Shown one piece after another: positions 1 through 11,060 of a stretch of DNA of 64,000 nucleotides (the first letter of the stretch is position 1; every line of letters begins with the position of its first letter). The notes beneath the pieces were generated by a model, which ran no database searches, was not told where the DNA came from, and was given only the letters and a program-made list of their open reading frames with translations. The translations under genes and the position numbers were made by a program. Source of the stretch: Ashinkailepas kermadecensis (taxonomy: Eukaryota > Arthropoda > Thecostraca > Neolepadidae); the NCBI GenBank assembly GCA_034440615.1, contig JAOTOM010005186.1:372001-436000 (forward strand), given 5' to 3'.

Positions 1-8
1 CAGTGTGA

Positions 9-740
9 TGGAGGAACCCAGGACGATTGTGGAGACTGCTGTCGAGTTCGAGGTTCGAGCCGAAGCTTCTGGAGAAGAATGTGACAAGGAAAGGCCAGGA
101 ACTGAGAGAGGCGGGTTTGCTGGAAGAAGACGAGAAAGTGTCAAGTCTCTTTGAGGATGATGAACAGGTCAAAGCCCTGGCCGGTGAAGCTTACATGAAG
201 GAGATAGATGATGTCGAGATCAAGTCTGTGGAAAAGGAACTCTCGATGCTGGCAGAAACGATTTCAAAGGACTGGAAAAGGAGGCAGAGGCAGTCAAAGC
301 TTGAAGAAGCTGCTTCTGAGGTTCTGGGTCAGGAACCATCTGATTACAACCTCGAAGATGATGATGACTCCAACACTGAGATGATGACAACGTTAACCAA
401 GTTGATCGATGAACTGCCGCAGTACCAGAAGGACAAGTTCGACCCAGTGGAGATTCTTCCTGGTCTCCTCAGCTACAAGCAGTTCACTAGAGATCTCCAA
501 GGTGTCCCCGAAAATGACAACTACTCCGCCTGGTACAGAAAGTTCGTGAAGCCAGAGAATTCCAAGGAGTGCAACACCAAGTTCTCCGAGCTGTTCGAGA
601 ACTTGCAGGTCAGGAGCTTCAGCGAGGCCATAGCCGAGACTGTCGGCTCCATCATGTCCAACCACGTGGGGAAGGGCCGCTACCTCAACCCCCACAACTT
701 CAGCAAGGAGATGTGCTTAGAGTACAATCTAGGCCCCCAG
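9..740 (+). CDS. coding exon of an unrecognised charged protein, 5' incomplete
   Basis: The frame with codons starting at 9, 12 and so on is open to position 746 and is rich in Glu, Asp and Lys. It includes an acidic run LEDDDDSN and then a long region of ordinary protein-like composition (LIDELPQYQKDKFDPVEILP, later KGRYLNPHNFSKEMCLEYN). The exon most likely ends at 740 after GGCCCCCAG, where a donor GTGAGC begins; the in-frame stop at 747-749 then lies in the intron. The exon beginning is uncertain. An ATG at 8-10 opens a different frame that stays open for 47 codons and also looks protein-like, so an upstream splice junction or a frameshift may lie within the first 150 bases. I do not recognise the family; acidic and lysine-rich stretches suggest a soluble intracellular protein with helical segments. 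The downstream partner exon starts at 894. Confidence 0.6.
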
Positions 741-893
741 GTGAGCTAGACAACCTGTTTAATTCCATAGAATTTGAAATAACATTGATTTATTCGATCT
801 CGACAATCGAAAAAATTACAAAGTCCAAGAGTAAACTGACACATAGCCAAATTCATGGGTGGCCAGATAAAAGAATCACCCTGTATGTTCCAG

Positions 894-1086
894 CACATGC
901 TCGAGGGTCTGTGTGAGCAAGTCTACAACATCAGACAGAAGGAGTTCATCTACAAGAGAGACGGCGAGGGGAGGTTGGTGACGGAGAGAAGCGGCATGAG
1001 GCTGGTGGACCGTGACGTCGGAGCCGCGATCAGAACCTCCAGGAAGAACCAGATGAAGTCCTCCCAAGTTTCCCCTGGACTTCTGG
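894..1086 (+). CDS. second coding exon of the same unrecognised protein
   Basis: After a possible acceptor TGTATGTTCCAG ending at 893, the frame 894 onward reads HMLEGLCEQVYNIRQKEFIY and then KRDGEGRLVTERSGMRLVDR, charged protein-like sequence. The preceding exon ends in phase 0 and this one starts in phase 0, so they join cleanly across a 153-base AT-richer intron with the in-frame stop removed. A possible donor GTGTGA follows at 1087; the exact end is uncertain because a second GT lies two bases on. No domain is recognised. Decayed LINE sequence begins about 140 bases downstream, so the next exon, if any, lies beyond the insertion or outside this window. Confidence 0.55.
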
Positions 1087-1299
1087 GTGTGAATTCTATA
1101 TTTCAGCTAGACAAATCGATGTAACTGCAATGTGAAGGAATAAATAGCAAAAGATATGTACGAGTAGAGTGTATTTACTTGATATTTACGAAATCGCGTA
1201 AAATTCCAGGCTTTTCTTAGGTTGCGTAAGTTTTCCAGTATGGTGCACAGCGGAAAATCCATGATGGCCTCAAAGCCCACATGTAAGAATTCGTGCCCG

Positions 1300-1530
1300 G
1301 CCCAAGTATTATTTTCCCCTGCTGGAGTCTCCCCTGAGTGGAGCTCTAGGGCACTGGCAGCCAGTGCCAGGGTAGGTAGGCTCTGTAATGAGTTAGGTTT
1401 GACCTTTGTTGACAAGTGGTGCAGGTTTTATGGCTCATGGGACCTCTATCAAAGGGATGGCCTGCACTTCTCCAAGAATGGGGTGCAAGTGTTCAGCAAA
1501 GTATATGAGCATGTCCTTCAGGAAAACTAG
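1300..1530 (+). pseudogene. LINE ORF1 C-terminal fragment, SGNH/esterase-like
   Basis: The frame ending at 1530 reads GLTFVDKWCRFYGSWDLYQR followed by DGLHFSKNGVQVFSK. The block DGLHFS with Asp and His three residues apart matches the last catalytic motif of the SGNH hydrolase (esterase) domain found in ORF1 of many CR1 and L2 LINEs. The N-terminal Ser-containing block is not seen, so this is a truncated ORF1. Position directly upstream of endonuclease remnants supports the call. Confidence 0.7.
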
Positions 1531-1689
1531 ATAATGGGGTGGGGAGGGAAGAAGTGGCATTGCCATCTCAGGGATATGCCAATAGTGACAGCATAGGCAA
1601 TAGAACCTCACAGTCAGCAAATAGGGATAGCAGTAGATCATCAAGGGGGCAGAGTGGTAGCTCATCCAGAGATGATAGAGCTACTCAAC

Positions 1690-2307
1690 ATGAAAAAAGC
1701 CAAAGACGGTTATGGAACTTTTGTTAAGTGTATGATGCTTAATGCTCAGAGTATTCGATCCAAATTTGATGAGTTCAAGTGTTATGTTGCTGAGAAGAAA
1801 CCAGATTTTGTTTGCATTACTGAGGCATGGGTCAGTGACGGGTATTTTGGGGATAACTTGCAGGACTATGAGATCCAGGGATACAATATGTTTTCATGCA
1901 ATAGGGGTCCAGCAGCGAAAGGGGGTGGTGTAATGGTCTATCTGAATAGCTTATTCAGTTCTCAAAAAGTAGCAGATGGGGTAAAAATGTGTCTGTGGAG
2001 TCCATTTGGCTTGATGTTGCTGTGGGAAAAGGAAACAGCAATAAACTGAAGGATAGGAGCTTTGTACCGATCAGGAACCTTGCCACATTCTCAGCAACTG
2101 GAGCTCGATAAGGTGATTTGTGAGGAAATCAGTAGAAACTTTTGGTGGAAATGCCTTATTCTTGGTGACTTTAATTTAAAAGGATAAGAAAATGTTGGTG
2201 TTGGCTCCCCAGCATGTAAACTGTTTAGGAAATGTCTTGAAGAGGACCTGTTCTTACACCAGTTTGTAACGGAACCAACTAGGCAGGGCTCATTCTTGGA
2301 CCTTGTC
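1690..2307 (+). pseudogene. LINE ORF2 endonuclease fragment
   Basis: The frame from about 1726 contains LNAQSIRSKFDEF, PDFVCITEAWVSDGYF and RGPAAKGGGVMVY, the N-terminal motifs of the apurinic-like endonuclease, including the catalytic Glu of ITEAW. A frameshift near 1985 moves the reading, an in-frame TGA follows, and the ILGDFN motif appears at about 2160 in a broken frame. The domain ends abruptly at 2307 at SFLDLV, where a nested element is inserted. It would nick target DNA in an intact element; here it is disrupted. Confidence 0.8.
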
Positions 2308-2561
2308 GGACGTGGAACAATCTGCCTCCAGATGTGAGGAACTCAGGTGGCTACAATGTTTTCAAACGGAGACTTTCGGCCATGCTGCGCATGTCCGGGC
2401 TCTAACCTCCGGCCTCCGGAACATCGCTTACATCAGCACTGTGATGCCACTCGTTGTTATCGTGTATGCTCGTGATGATGGTTTGTGCTGCACATTAGTG
2501 CACTTCTGTGACGGAAACTAAAAAACCCTGCTCGGGAGGTTCCGAAATACATTACATTACA
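2308..2561 (+). mobile_element. nested 5'-truncated LINE 3' end with ATTAC tail and 5-bp target duplication
   Basis: This insert interrupts the endonuclease region. It reads WNNLPPDVRNSGGYNVFKRR then a stop, the usual C-terminal end of a LINE reverse transcriptase, followed by a 3' UTR and a tail of about three ATTAC units. TTGTC occurs directly before (2303-2307) and directly after it (2562-2566), and removing the insert lets the host LINE sequence continue. It therefore belongs to a different LINE family and inserted after the host element. Confidence 0.8.
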
Positions 2562-4795
2562 TTGTCTTCTCATATTTAAGTGATTTAGTTCAAGACTTGA
2601 CTGTAGGAGAAACTCTGGGAAGAAGTGACCCCATAACATAGTGAGATTCAAGGCACAAGTAGGAGGGACAATCAAGGATAATTTGGCAAAAGTTCCAAAT
2701 TTTAACAGGGCAGACTTTGACTGCATGAGAGCGGCTTTAAGTGCCATAAAATGGGAAGAAGAATTTTCCGATTTAAATGCCTGTGAAATGTGGGAAAGGT
2801 TCAAATCTTACTTGAGGGAAATTCAGATCAGATATGTCCCACAAAAGCAGAGGCGCAAAAGAAGGGTAGGAAAGCCAGCATGGCTTACACCAGATTTGAT
2901 GAAAGCAATTAAGGCTAAGAAAGATGCATTTAGAGTATTTAAGGAAGCCTCAAATATCGTAAATCTAAGGTCGTATCAAAAAGCTAGAGATGCTGAGAAG
3001 CAGAAAACCAGAGCAGCAAAGCAAGCAAAAGAATTGGATTTGGCTAGGAACTGTAATGGGGACAGTAAAAAGTTCTTTAGTTTCTACAAGCTAAGCAAAG
3101 TTTCAAGCACAATTGGTCCACTGAAAGTAAATGGGACTATGTTGAGTGAGGATGGTGAGATGGTTGTGGAGCTGAGCAGGCAGTTTAAATCAGTGTTTAC
3201 ATTGGAGGATGTGAGTAATCTGCCAACAGTGAACCACAGTTCAGTGACAGATGATCGGATACACGATGTTGATTTCATTGATAATGATGTTGTTTTCAAT
3301 TATATCAGGAAAATAAAGCCAAACAAAGCAGCAGGACCTGATGAAATTTATGCTAGGGTATTGCGGGAAGCTGAAAAGGAACTGGCAATTCCACTTAGTA
3401 TAATATTTTGTAGATCAGTTTCACAAAATGAAATTCCAACAGATTGGAAAAGGGCAAATGTAGTTCCTATTTTCAAGAAAGGAGAAAGAGGGGAAAGTTG
3501 AAAACTATAGGCCAGTAAGTCTCACATCCCTAGTCTGCAAGGTACTCGAATCAATTATCAAGGATAGAATAGCTAGTTTTCTGGAAGGAAACAGATTGAT
3601 TCAAGATACTCAACATGGGTTTAGAAAAGGGCGATCGTATCTCACAAATCTCTTGGACTTTTTGAATTTTGTTACAGAATAATTTGATCAGGGAAATCAG
3701 GTTGATGTAGCATATCTTGACTTTAGTAAGGCCTTTGACAAGGTACCCCATAAACGGTTAATGGTGCAGCTTCAGGTCCATGGTATTGCAGGTAGCATCC
3801 TAAAATGTATAGAGTTGTGGCTTTCAGATGGACAGCAGAGTGATACTAAATGGTACAAAGTCATCATGGCAAAATGTTCTTAGTGGAGTCCCCCAGGGGT
3901 CGGTACTGGGGCCACTATTGTTCATTATATTTGTAAATAACATTGAATGTGGCCTAAGCAGTAAGGTTTTGAAATTTGCGGATGATTTGAAGGTCTTTAC
4001 AGCAATAACAGGGCCCAATGAGCAGGTCTTGCTGCAGAAAGACTTAGACAAGTTTGTGAAGTGGTCTGAAAAATGGCAAATGAAGTTTAATTTTGATTAG
4101 TGCAAAGTCATGCATGTAAGTAGGCAGCATATGAAGGCTCCAAACTTGATGGGTGGCCAAGTACTATCTGTGACTCAGCAGAAGGACTTAGGTGTTATTT
4201 TGAACACAAAATTGGGGGCATCAGAACAGACCAAAGAAGCTGGGAAGAAGGCACTAAGAATGCTTGGGGCAATACATAGGAATGTATCATGCAAAAGTGA
4301 GGAAGTCATCAGGAAGCTTTACTGTGCATATGTCAGGCCACATTTGGAATGCTGTGTCCAAGCTTGGTCCCCTAGTTATGATAAAGATTGTTGGCTTTTA
4401 GAGAGTACAAAAGAGGGCAACAAAAATGGTTAATGGTATAGGCAACCTGGCATATGAGGAAAGATTGAAGAAATTGAATATGTTTTCACTTAGATATAGA
4501 AGGCTGAGAGGAGATCTCATAGAGGTTTTTAAATTTGTTCATGGTCAGGAGCAGGGATATCTCAGGGAAATGTTTGAATTTAACAAATGATGCAATTAGA
4601 GGTCATCAATTCAAAATTAAAGTTAATCACAGCAGGACAAGGTTAAGACAGTCTTTCTTCACCAACAGGGTAGTAGAACACTGGAACCAGCCAGGAACCA
4701 TTGTCAGTAGCAACACACTGAACATCTTTAAAAACAGCATAGACAATCATTATAAGAATAGGGGGCTTGTTTTTCTGTATTCCAGGGAGAGTTGA
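2562..4795 (+). pseudogene. LINE ORF2 reverse transcriptase fragments
   Basis: Conserved RT blocks appear in order across three frames: KPNKAAGPDEI, DWKRANVVPIFKKG, NYRPVSLTS, QHGFRKGRS, VAYLDFSKAFDKVPH (motif A), LSGVPQGSVLGPLLF (motif B), KFADDLKVF (motif C with the catalytic Asp pair), EKWQMKFNFD and KDLGVILNTKL. A frameshift occurs near 3500, a stop (GAATAATTT) near 3680, another stop at 4098, and the C-terminal part is broken near 4430-4530. The catalytic residues are present but the enzyme cannot be made as one chain. Confidence 0.88.
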
Positions 4796-4953
4796 TCAAC
4801 ACATTTGATGGACAACTGGTTCAGTGTACAGAGTGCAACCAAGAAGGGCCCTTGTGACTCATAGTTGCACTGATCTTTTATGTCTTTTATGTCTTTACAA
4901 ATCACTAACCTTGGCAGTATGTGTTGGCCAAAAGGTAAAGATTACCATTGTGA

Positions 4954-5067
<114 letters not shown>

Positions 5068-5375
5068 TTGCACAATTCTGATTGTTCTTCATTGAGTTAA
5101 AGACCTCAAAAGACACCTTGTTTGGTGACATCTAAAAAATGCCTAAGGCAATTATAACTCCTTACCATTGACCTGATCTTTCTAAAAATGGCACAGCTTG
5201 ATTTGGCACATCAGATAACCCCACACAATAATTTTCCTCAAAATATGAATATTGGTGTTATGCTCTTGTCAATTTCTTGTGGGATGGGCCACCTACTACC
5301 ATCCTCAGGTATGTTTTCATCTTCCTGATTGTCGTTTGAGTCATGGATACCTGAATTTCTTGAGAACTAGGACAT
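5068..5375. other. AT-rich sequence, nothing recognised
   Basis: No coding signal, RNA gene or clear repeat was seen here. It leads into the inverted repeat family described next. Confidence 0.5.
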
Positions 5376-6430
5376 CACATTAATGGTATATATTAAGATC
5401 AAGGTAAAATTGGATTTTTTTGATTTTTTTTAAATACAGGGTATTTGTGAAAATGACAATATGACCACTGACCACTCATCTTCTCTGCAAATGATTACTT
5501 TTCAGCTGGCAAAGAAATACACTATCAAAATCTTCACTCTACAAATATATGGTGTGTCATACAGTACATGGTGTGTCAGACGTGATAAAGAAGAAATTCA
5601 ACACTTCATCCACTTGATTGAATACTCTTTGACATCGAAAACCATATGTTTCTGCCTTAATTAGACATTTATTTCAGATAATTCATACACATTAATTATG
5701 GTAAATTTCCAGAAACAGTTAAAATGTGATTTTTTTGAATTTTTTTATCTACAGGGTATTTTAACGTAAGAATCATGATGCGACCACTCATTTTCTCTGC
5801 AAATGATTACTTTTAAGTCAGCAACGGTGATGACGTCATAATGATTTGATGACGTCATATGCATTAAGTCGGGGGAAGAAAAAAAAACCTAACCCAACCT
5901 AACCTAGACTAAGATAACGTAGCATAATATATAAAATATATTATATCATAATATAATCTAATCTAACCTAACCCAACCGGAAAACCAGAATCGTCCGAAA
6001 CAAATTTTTCCGCCATGATGTCATCAAATATATTGAAAATAGAATAATACAGCATCGCAAGAAATTTCCCGCCCTTATCGACGGTTGCTGGCGCGACGTG
6101 TTGCGAGTATTCATTCTCGGAGATAATGTCGAATTAAGGCAGAAACATAAGGTTTTCGATGACAAAGAGTATTAAATCGAGTGCATGAAGTGTTGAATGT
6201 CTTCTTTATCACGTCTGTGACACACCAGGTACGGATAATTATACGCGATGTGCTGTTTGCATAGTGAAGATTATGGTCGTGCATTTGTTTGCCAACTGAA
6301 AAATAATTATTTGCGGAGAAAATGAGTGGTCGCATCATGATTTTTACATTAAAATACCCTGTATTCAAAAAAAAATTCCCAAAAATCGCATTTTACCTAG
6401 ATCTGGAAAAATACCTTAATTATAGGGTTT
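5376..6430. repeat. inverted and direct copies of a dispersed GACCACT repeat with TTAGG-like core
   Basis: Three copies of one repeat are present: about 5376-5670 (+), 5690-5830 (+, partial) and 6124-6430 (-). Each contains ACAGGGTATTTT followed by a block around GACCACTCATTTTCTC and GCAAATGATTACTTTT. Between the outward copies, at 5887-5912 and 5958-5978, are runs of CCTAA/CCCAA resembling the arthropod telomere unit. Short open frames here do not look like genes. The arrangement suggests a foldback or nonautonomous transposon, but clear target duplications were not found. Confidence 0.7.
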
Positions 6431-6777
6431 CACTCTCTTTCTTCCTACTTGTGGTATCTTATCTTCATATGCTGAACCAAGATGTGCAACTGTGGATCCA
6501 ATTGCGCCTTGAAACTATAACAACATGACAGTAGTTTTCGCAATTAGGTTCCAAGGTAGGCAGGTACCTAGGTAGGCACCTACTTCCGCAACCAATGTGA
6601 ATGCAAAACAAAAATGAGCACACTTATGTCTGTTGCTTACCTTTCAAAATACCAAGTGCTCAGTTATTGGCTCAACAAGGCTTCTCATGATTAATACTTT
6701 CAGGCGATCCAATAAATGTACTTATAATCGGATGCACTACCGAAATAACCGGCTCAATATTCCACGACAATGAACCA
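6431..6777. other. AT-rich spacer with a CCTAGGTAGG palindrome
   Basis: At about 6553-6584 two GTAGG-type blocks face each other around GGTACCTAGG, giving an imperfect palindrome. Similar CCTACC-rich strings occur at 25391 and 26696. Nothing else was recognised. Confidence 0.5.
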
Positions 6778-6785
6778 ATTACAGC

Positions 6786-8094
6786 GGGTCTATATCAGAA
6801 CCTCTAATGCCCGAAACCGATAATGCTTCAGAACCTATAATACTCAAAACTTATAATACTTCAGAGGACCTAAATCGTCGTTTTGGGGGAATGTTCAATA
6901 GCTATAACACTCAAAACCTATAATGCCTCAAACCACATAATGCTCGGAACATATAGTTGTTGAGAACATATAATACCCAAATCCTATAATGCTTCAAAGC
7001 CTCTAATACTACGTCCTGTGGGAACATTCAAAACATATAATGCTCAAAACCTATAATGCTTCGAAACCTATAATACTCAATTCCTATAATGCTTCGTTTC
7101 AACTAATATTCAGAAAGCATAACTCTGGAAACAGCTAGTGCTCCAAACCCGCTAAAGCTCAAAGCCTATAATGCACAGAATCTATAATGCTCAAAACCTC
7201 TAATATCAGCTGACAACTGCATGCCATTATCGCCCTTATCAGTTTACTTCACATCTCCACCGTACTCTACCAATACTCGCGCCAGGTACAGGGTTGTAAT
7301 ACAGGTCACTTTAGCACTGGGGGTCGTGTTCTTCTGTCACGGGCACCTTCAAATCAAAAGATCATCCCAGCCCTCTCGGACCATCAGGCACCCTGTTTAT
7401 TCCTCATACCAGTGACTCAGCTTAGAAATCACCAACAAGTAATTTAATTCAGGGAGCATTCACTCCAATATCCTGCTATTCACAAGCCAAATGCATGAAC
7501 GCGGCCAACGCGGCGAGCAATTCATGTCCTACACTCACATGTGTCGCCGCTCTGGCGGATGCACCTGGAAGCTTTCGTGCGGTGTCTCCCATTGGTAGAC
7601 TACGGTGGAGGCGTGGAGTGAACCGTACGGCCGATTATAGCATGCCGTCGCCAGTTGATATTATAGGTTTTGAGCATTATAGGCTCCGAGCATTATAGAT
7701 TCTGTGCATTATAGGCTTTGAGCTTTAGCGGTTTTGAAGCACTAGCTGTTTCCAGAGTTATGCTTTCTGAATATTAGTTGAAACGAAGCATTATAGGAAT
7801 TGAGCATTATAGGTTTCGAAGCATTATGGGTTTTGAGCATTATATGTTTTAAATGTTCCCACAGGACGTAGTATTAGAGGATTTGAAGCATTATAGGATT
7901 TGAGTATTATATGTTCTGAACAACTATATGTTCCGAGCATTACGTGGTTTGAGGCATTATAGGCTTTGAGTGTTATAGGTATTGAACATTCCCCCAAGAC
8001 GACGATTTAGGTCTTCTGAAGCATTATAGGTTTTGAGTATTATAGGTTCTGAAGCATTATCGGTTTTGGGCATTAGAGGTTCTGATATGCCCCC
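6786..8094. mobile_element. foldback element with long terminal inverted repeats and 8-bp direct repeat
   Basis: The left arm at about 6786-7224 and the right arm at about 7640-8094 are inverted copies over more than 430 bases, made of many diverged copies of a short unit around AACCTATAATGCT. The element starts GGGTCTATATCAGAACC and ends, read inward from the other side, GGGGGCATATCAGAACC. ATTACAGC lies immediately outside both ends (6778-6785 and 8095-8102). Long arms, G-rich tips and a duplication of about 8 bp are typical of Mutator-like or foldback elements. No transposase is encoded, so it is nonautonomous. Confidence 0.75.
7225..7639. other. central spacer of the foldback element
   Basis: This loop is higher in GC than the arms and differs in composition, so it may be captured host DNA. 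Short open frames at 7221-7415 and 7495-7698 show no recognisable domain. Confidence 0.5.
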
Positions 8095-8289
8095 ATTACA
8101 GCATCAACAGTCGTTGCTCAATTTGTGCGCAGTGCGCCACAATAGCGTCGTCAGTTTAGTTCCATATATTGCTGCCAAATGCGGACATGGCGGGAGTGGC
8201 GAAAATAAATACAACCAGAAGGCCACAAGGGGGTTTGCTGCGTTTCCGTCAGTGCCATATCGAAGGGGGGGTGGGGCGTTGGGGAAGTT

Positions 8290-10570
8290 GTCCCTCCCCC
8301 AGAGAGGTTGTGGTACCCCCAAGAATCGCGCCGGTGTGCGGAACAAATTGCGCCAGGCTCCCTAAATATCCCACTGTGGCCTCCAAAAATCGCACAGGAT
8401 CCCCTATAGATCACATTGGGGGCCTCAAAAAGCCGCGCAGGGCCCCTGAAAATGACGCTTTGTGGCCCAAAAATTGCACAAAAATCGTTTCGGGGCCCCT
8501 AAAAATGATGATGGGCTCAAAGTAATGGGACCGTGGGCCCCTGAAAATACCGCTGGGGCCCCAAAAAAGTCGCGCCGGAGCCCAGAAAATCACGCTGGGC
8601 CTCAAAAGGTAGGGCATGGGCCCTGGAAATCACGCTGGGCCCAAATGCATGAGCTGGGCCCCTGAAAATCATGCAGGGGCCCAAAAGTTCGGGACGGGGC
8701 CCCTCAAAATTGTGCTAGGGACCACAAAAAGTCAGACCGGGCCCGTGAAATCAGGCTGGGGCCTCAAAAAGTTGCACCTTGGTCGCCGCAAATCACGCTG
8801 CCAACCCCCCCCCCCCCCCCCAAAAAAAATATTGCCGGGTCCTTGAACATCACCATGCGCGCCCAAAAACACGGGCTTGGACCACGAAATTACGCTGGGG
8901 GCCAAAGTCCTACCGGCGTTCTGTAAAATCTACACGGGGACCTCAAAGGTCCGACCGGGGCCCATGAAAATCACGCTGAGCCTGGGGGTGCCAAAAAGTC
9001 TCTCCCCGGACCCCTGAAAACCACGCTAGTGGCTCGACAGGTCGCACTAGAACCTCAAAAGTCTCATCGGGACCACCCAAAAAGACGAAGCCGAGGGAAT
9101 GAAAAAAAACAGTCGGGACATGGAAAATCTCTCTGGGGTTCAAACAATCACTCCAAAAGCCCCCAAAAACGTGTTGGGCCCCAAAAACATGTCGGGGTCA
9201 CTAAAACTCGCGCTTTGGATCACAACAAATGAAGACAGGTTCCGAAAATCGTACTTAGAAACAAAAAAGTCGCATCGCTGCCCTTGAAAATCACACTGAG
9301 GATCCAAAAAGTCGCGCCGTAGCCAGTACAAGTCGAAGTTGGCTTCCCAAAAATCAATTCCTACGCGGAACGTGACACTGCATTTACGAAAATTGTGTCA
9401 AAGATCCAAAAAGCGACGGGCCCTGAAAAGAAGTGTTGTTGGGACACGAAAAAAAATGAACCGGAAGCCACAAGAATCATACCGGAGCCTAAAAATATCG
9501 TGCAAGGGGCCCACACAAATATAGTTATCGACTTCAAAGATCACAAAGGGGCTCCATCGAATCGACCCAAGCACCGAAAAAAATCCAAACAGATCCCGAA
9601 AGAAAGTTCTCCAAAGGGTATTTCTACTCTGAGGGATGCCATCGACTACAAAAATCGTTGAGCAGATGCAGGGGTGAACCAAAGAGACAAATTCCCCGTC
9701 CCTTCCCCCACCCGCAAGGGTGGGCTACCAAAAATTGCGCCGGTGTTCCCAAAAATCGTTCTGGGACTCCATATATTCGCGTCGGACCCCCAGAATTCCG
9801 TAGAGAGCTCTAAATAAATACAGCGGGCACAAGAAAAACTTGCATCGGGCCCGAAAATTTGTGCCTGGGCCCGCCAAAATCGCGACCTGGCCCAGCGCAG
9901 TTCAACGCGCTCCGCGAACTCGCGCCGAGCCCCACCCCAAATATCGCGCTCGAAACCAAAAATTTCCATCCGTAATCCTAAAAAATTTGGGTCGGGGCAT
10001 CAAAAATTTCCTTCGGGTCTCCCAAAAAGTGGCTTCGATAGTCCCAAATAAGCACAGCATGCCCCGAAAAATCGCATCAGGACACGAAGAAAAAAATCGA
10101 GCCGGAGCCCTTCAAAGAGGGATTCCGAAAGATGAATGTCCGAGACTGGAAAATCGCTCCAGAGCCCTGAACATTCCGCCAGATGCCTTCAAAAATCGCG
10201 CATGGTTTCGAAAAAGTATCGGTGTTTGAAAAATTGCGGCGGAACACAAAAATATGGCGCTAAAGTCCCGAAAAATCAGGCTGGGACTCGGACTTTACGA
10301 AATTCAGAAGAAATTACGACAAATTGAGTTCAGCCCAGAAAACTGGCGTCGATTCTCCCTGAAGCCGGTGCGCCTGGGCCCGACACGTCGCGCCGGGACC
10401 CGGATAAATTATACCGGAGCCCCCAAAACCGTGCTGGGATCCCACAAATCTGCGTCAGGAGCCCCAAATAAGCAAAGCGGGGCCCTAACAGCGCAACGAG
10501 AGGCAGAAAATACACCGGGCCATCTGAAGCGGACCGAGTCTCGCAAGAAGAGACAGGGCCTAAAACATGC
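8290..10570. repeat. degenerate minisatellite with alternating CCCC and AAAATC blocks
   Basis: The region alternates GGGCCCC-type blocks with AAAATCACGCTGGG or AAAAAGTCGCGCCGGG, spaced roughly 18-20 bases, so the higher unit is near 36-40 bases. Divergence is high, indicating an old array. A C run followed by an A run lies at 8806-8828. The many open frames of 60-130 codons here are repeat readings, not genes. Confidence 0.85.
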
Positions 10571-10694
10571 GTTGCAGCTCTAAATATACACACCATGAAC
10601 CCTAAAAAAAAGAACACAATAGAGACCTTCAAAGCACACAGGGACCATGAGACCGCATGGGGGCCTCGAAATGAGGCTGGTGGCCTGAAAAAAG

Positions 10695-11060
10695 CGACTC
10701 CGCGAAAAAGCGACTTTATCTGCCTTCTGTGGTTGCCCATGGCAACCAAGTATGCTGTCATTAGTGAACTGGCTCTGAATAATTTCAGATAGCTATTTAA
10801 ATGAAAAAAAAACTTATTAAGCCAACCCATAGTAGCATGAAGGTTTTAAATAATGTGGAACATTTATGCATGTGCCATAATTGTGTATTGTTCTTTCGTA
10901 ATTACTTGTATATGACGTATACGTAGATTCGTAGAAATTCTACGACATGAGATTCTACGTACGTATTTTATTGGTGAAACTGGCAAAAGCGTGAAACGTG
11001 ATTTTGAAGTCGTGCTTTTTATTTGCAAACTACGATTTCACGCAGATTGATGAAACTGGG
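10695..11060. repeat. insertion within copy A containing palindromes
   Basis: This segment is absent from the matching place in copy B. It contains GGTTGCC-CAT-GGCAACC at about 10730 and TCGTAGAA-A-TTCTACGA at about 10929, flanked more widely by TACGTAG and CTACGTA. It looks like a small nested palindromic repeat. Confidence 0.5.

Larger units (their letters stand above)
1222..4870 (+). mobile_element. decayed CR1/L2-type non-LTR retrotransposon (LINE)
   Basis: Remnants occur in the order expected of a CR1-like LINE: the end of an ORF1 esterase-like domain, an apurinic-type endonuclease, then a reverse transcriptase with its C-terminal region. Several frameshifts and stops break every domain, and another LINE fragment is nested inside the endonuclease part, so the copy is dead. 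The 5' boundary is uncertain because the upstream part of ORF1 is missing. The 3' boundary is set loosely at the last recognisable coding remnant plus a short trailer before the TA microsatellite at 4954. It lies downstream of two exons and may be an intronic insertion. Confidence 0.85.

Noticed and set aside
5887..5978. True telomere
   Set aside because: The CCTAA-like runs are short, degenerate and flanked by inverted repeats on both sides, so they are interstitial.
8169..10583. Small proteins of 60-166 codons in the CCCC/AAAATC region
   Set aside because: They read degenerate minisatellite DNA; no consistent frame or codon pattern was seen.
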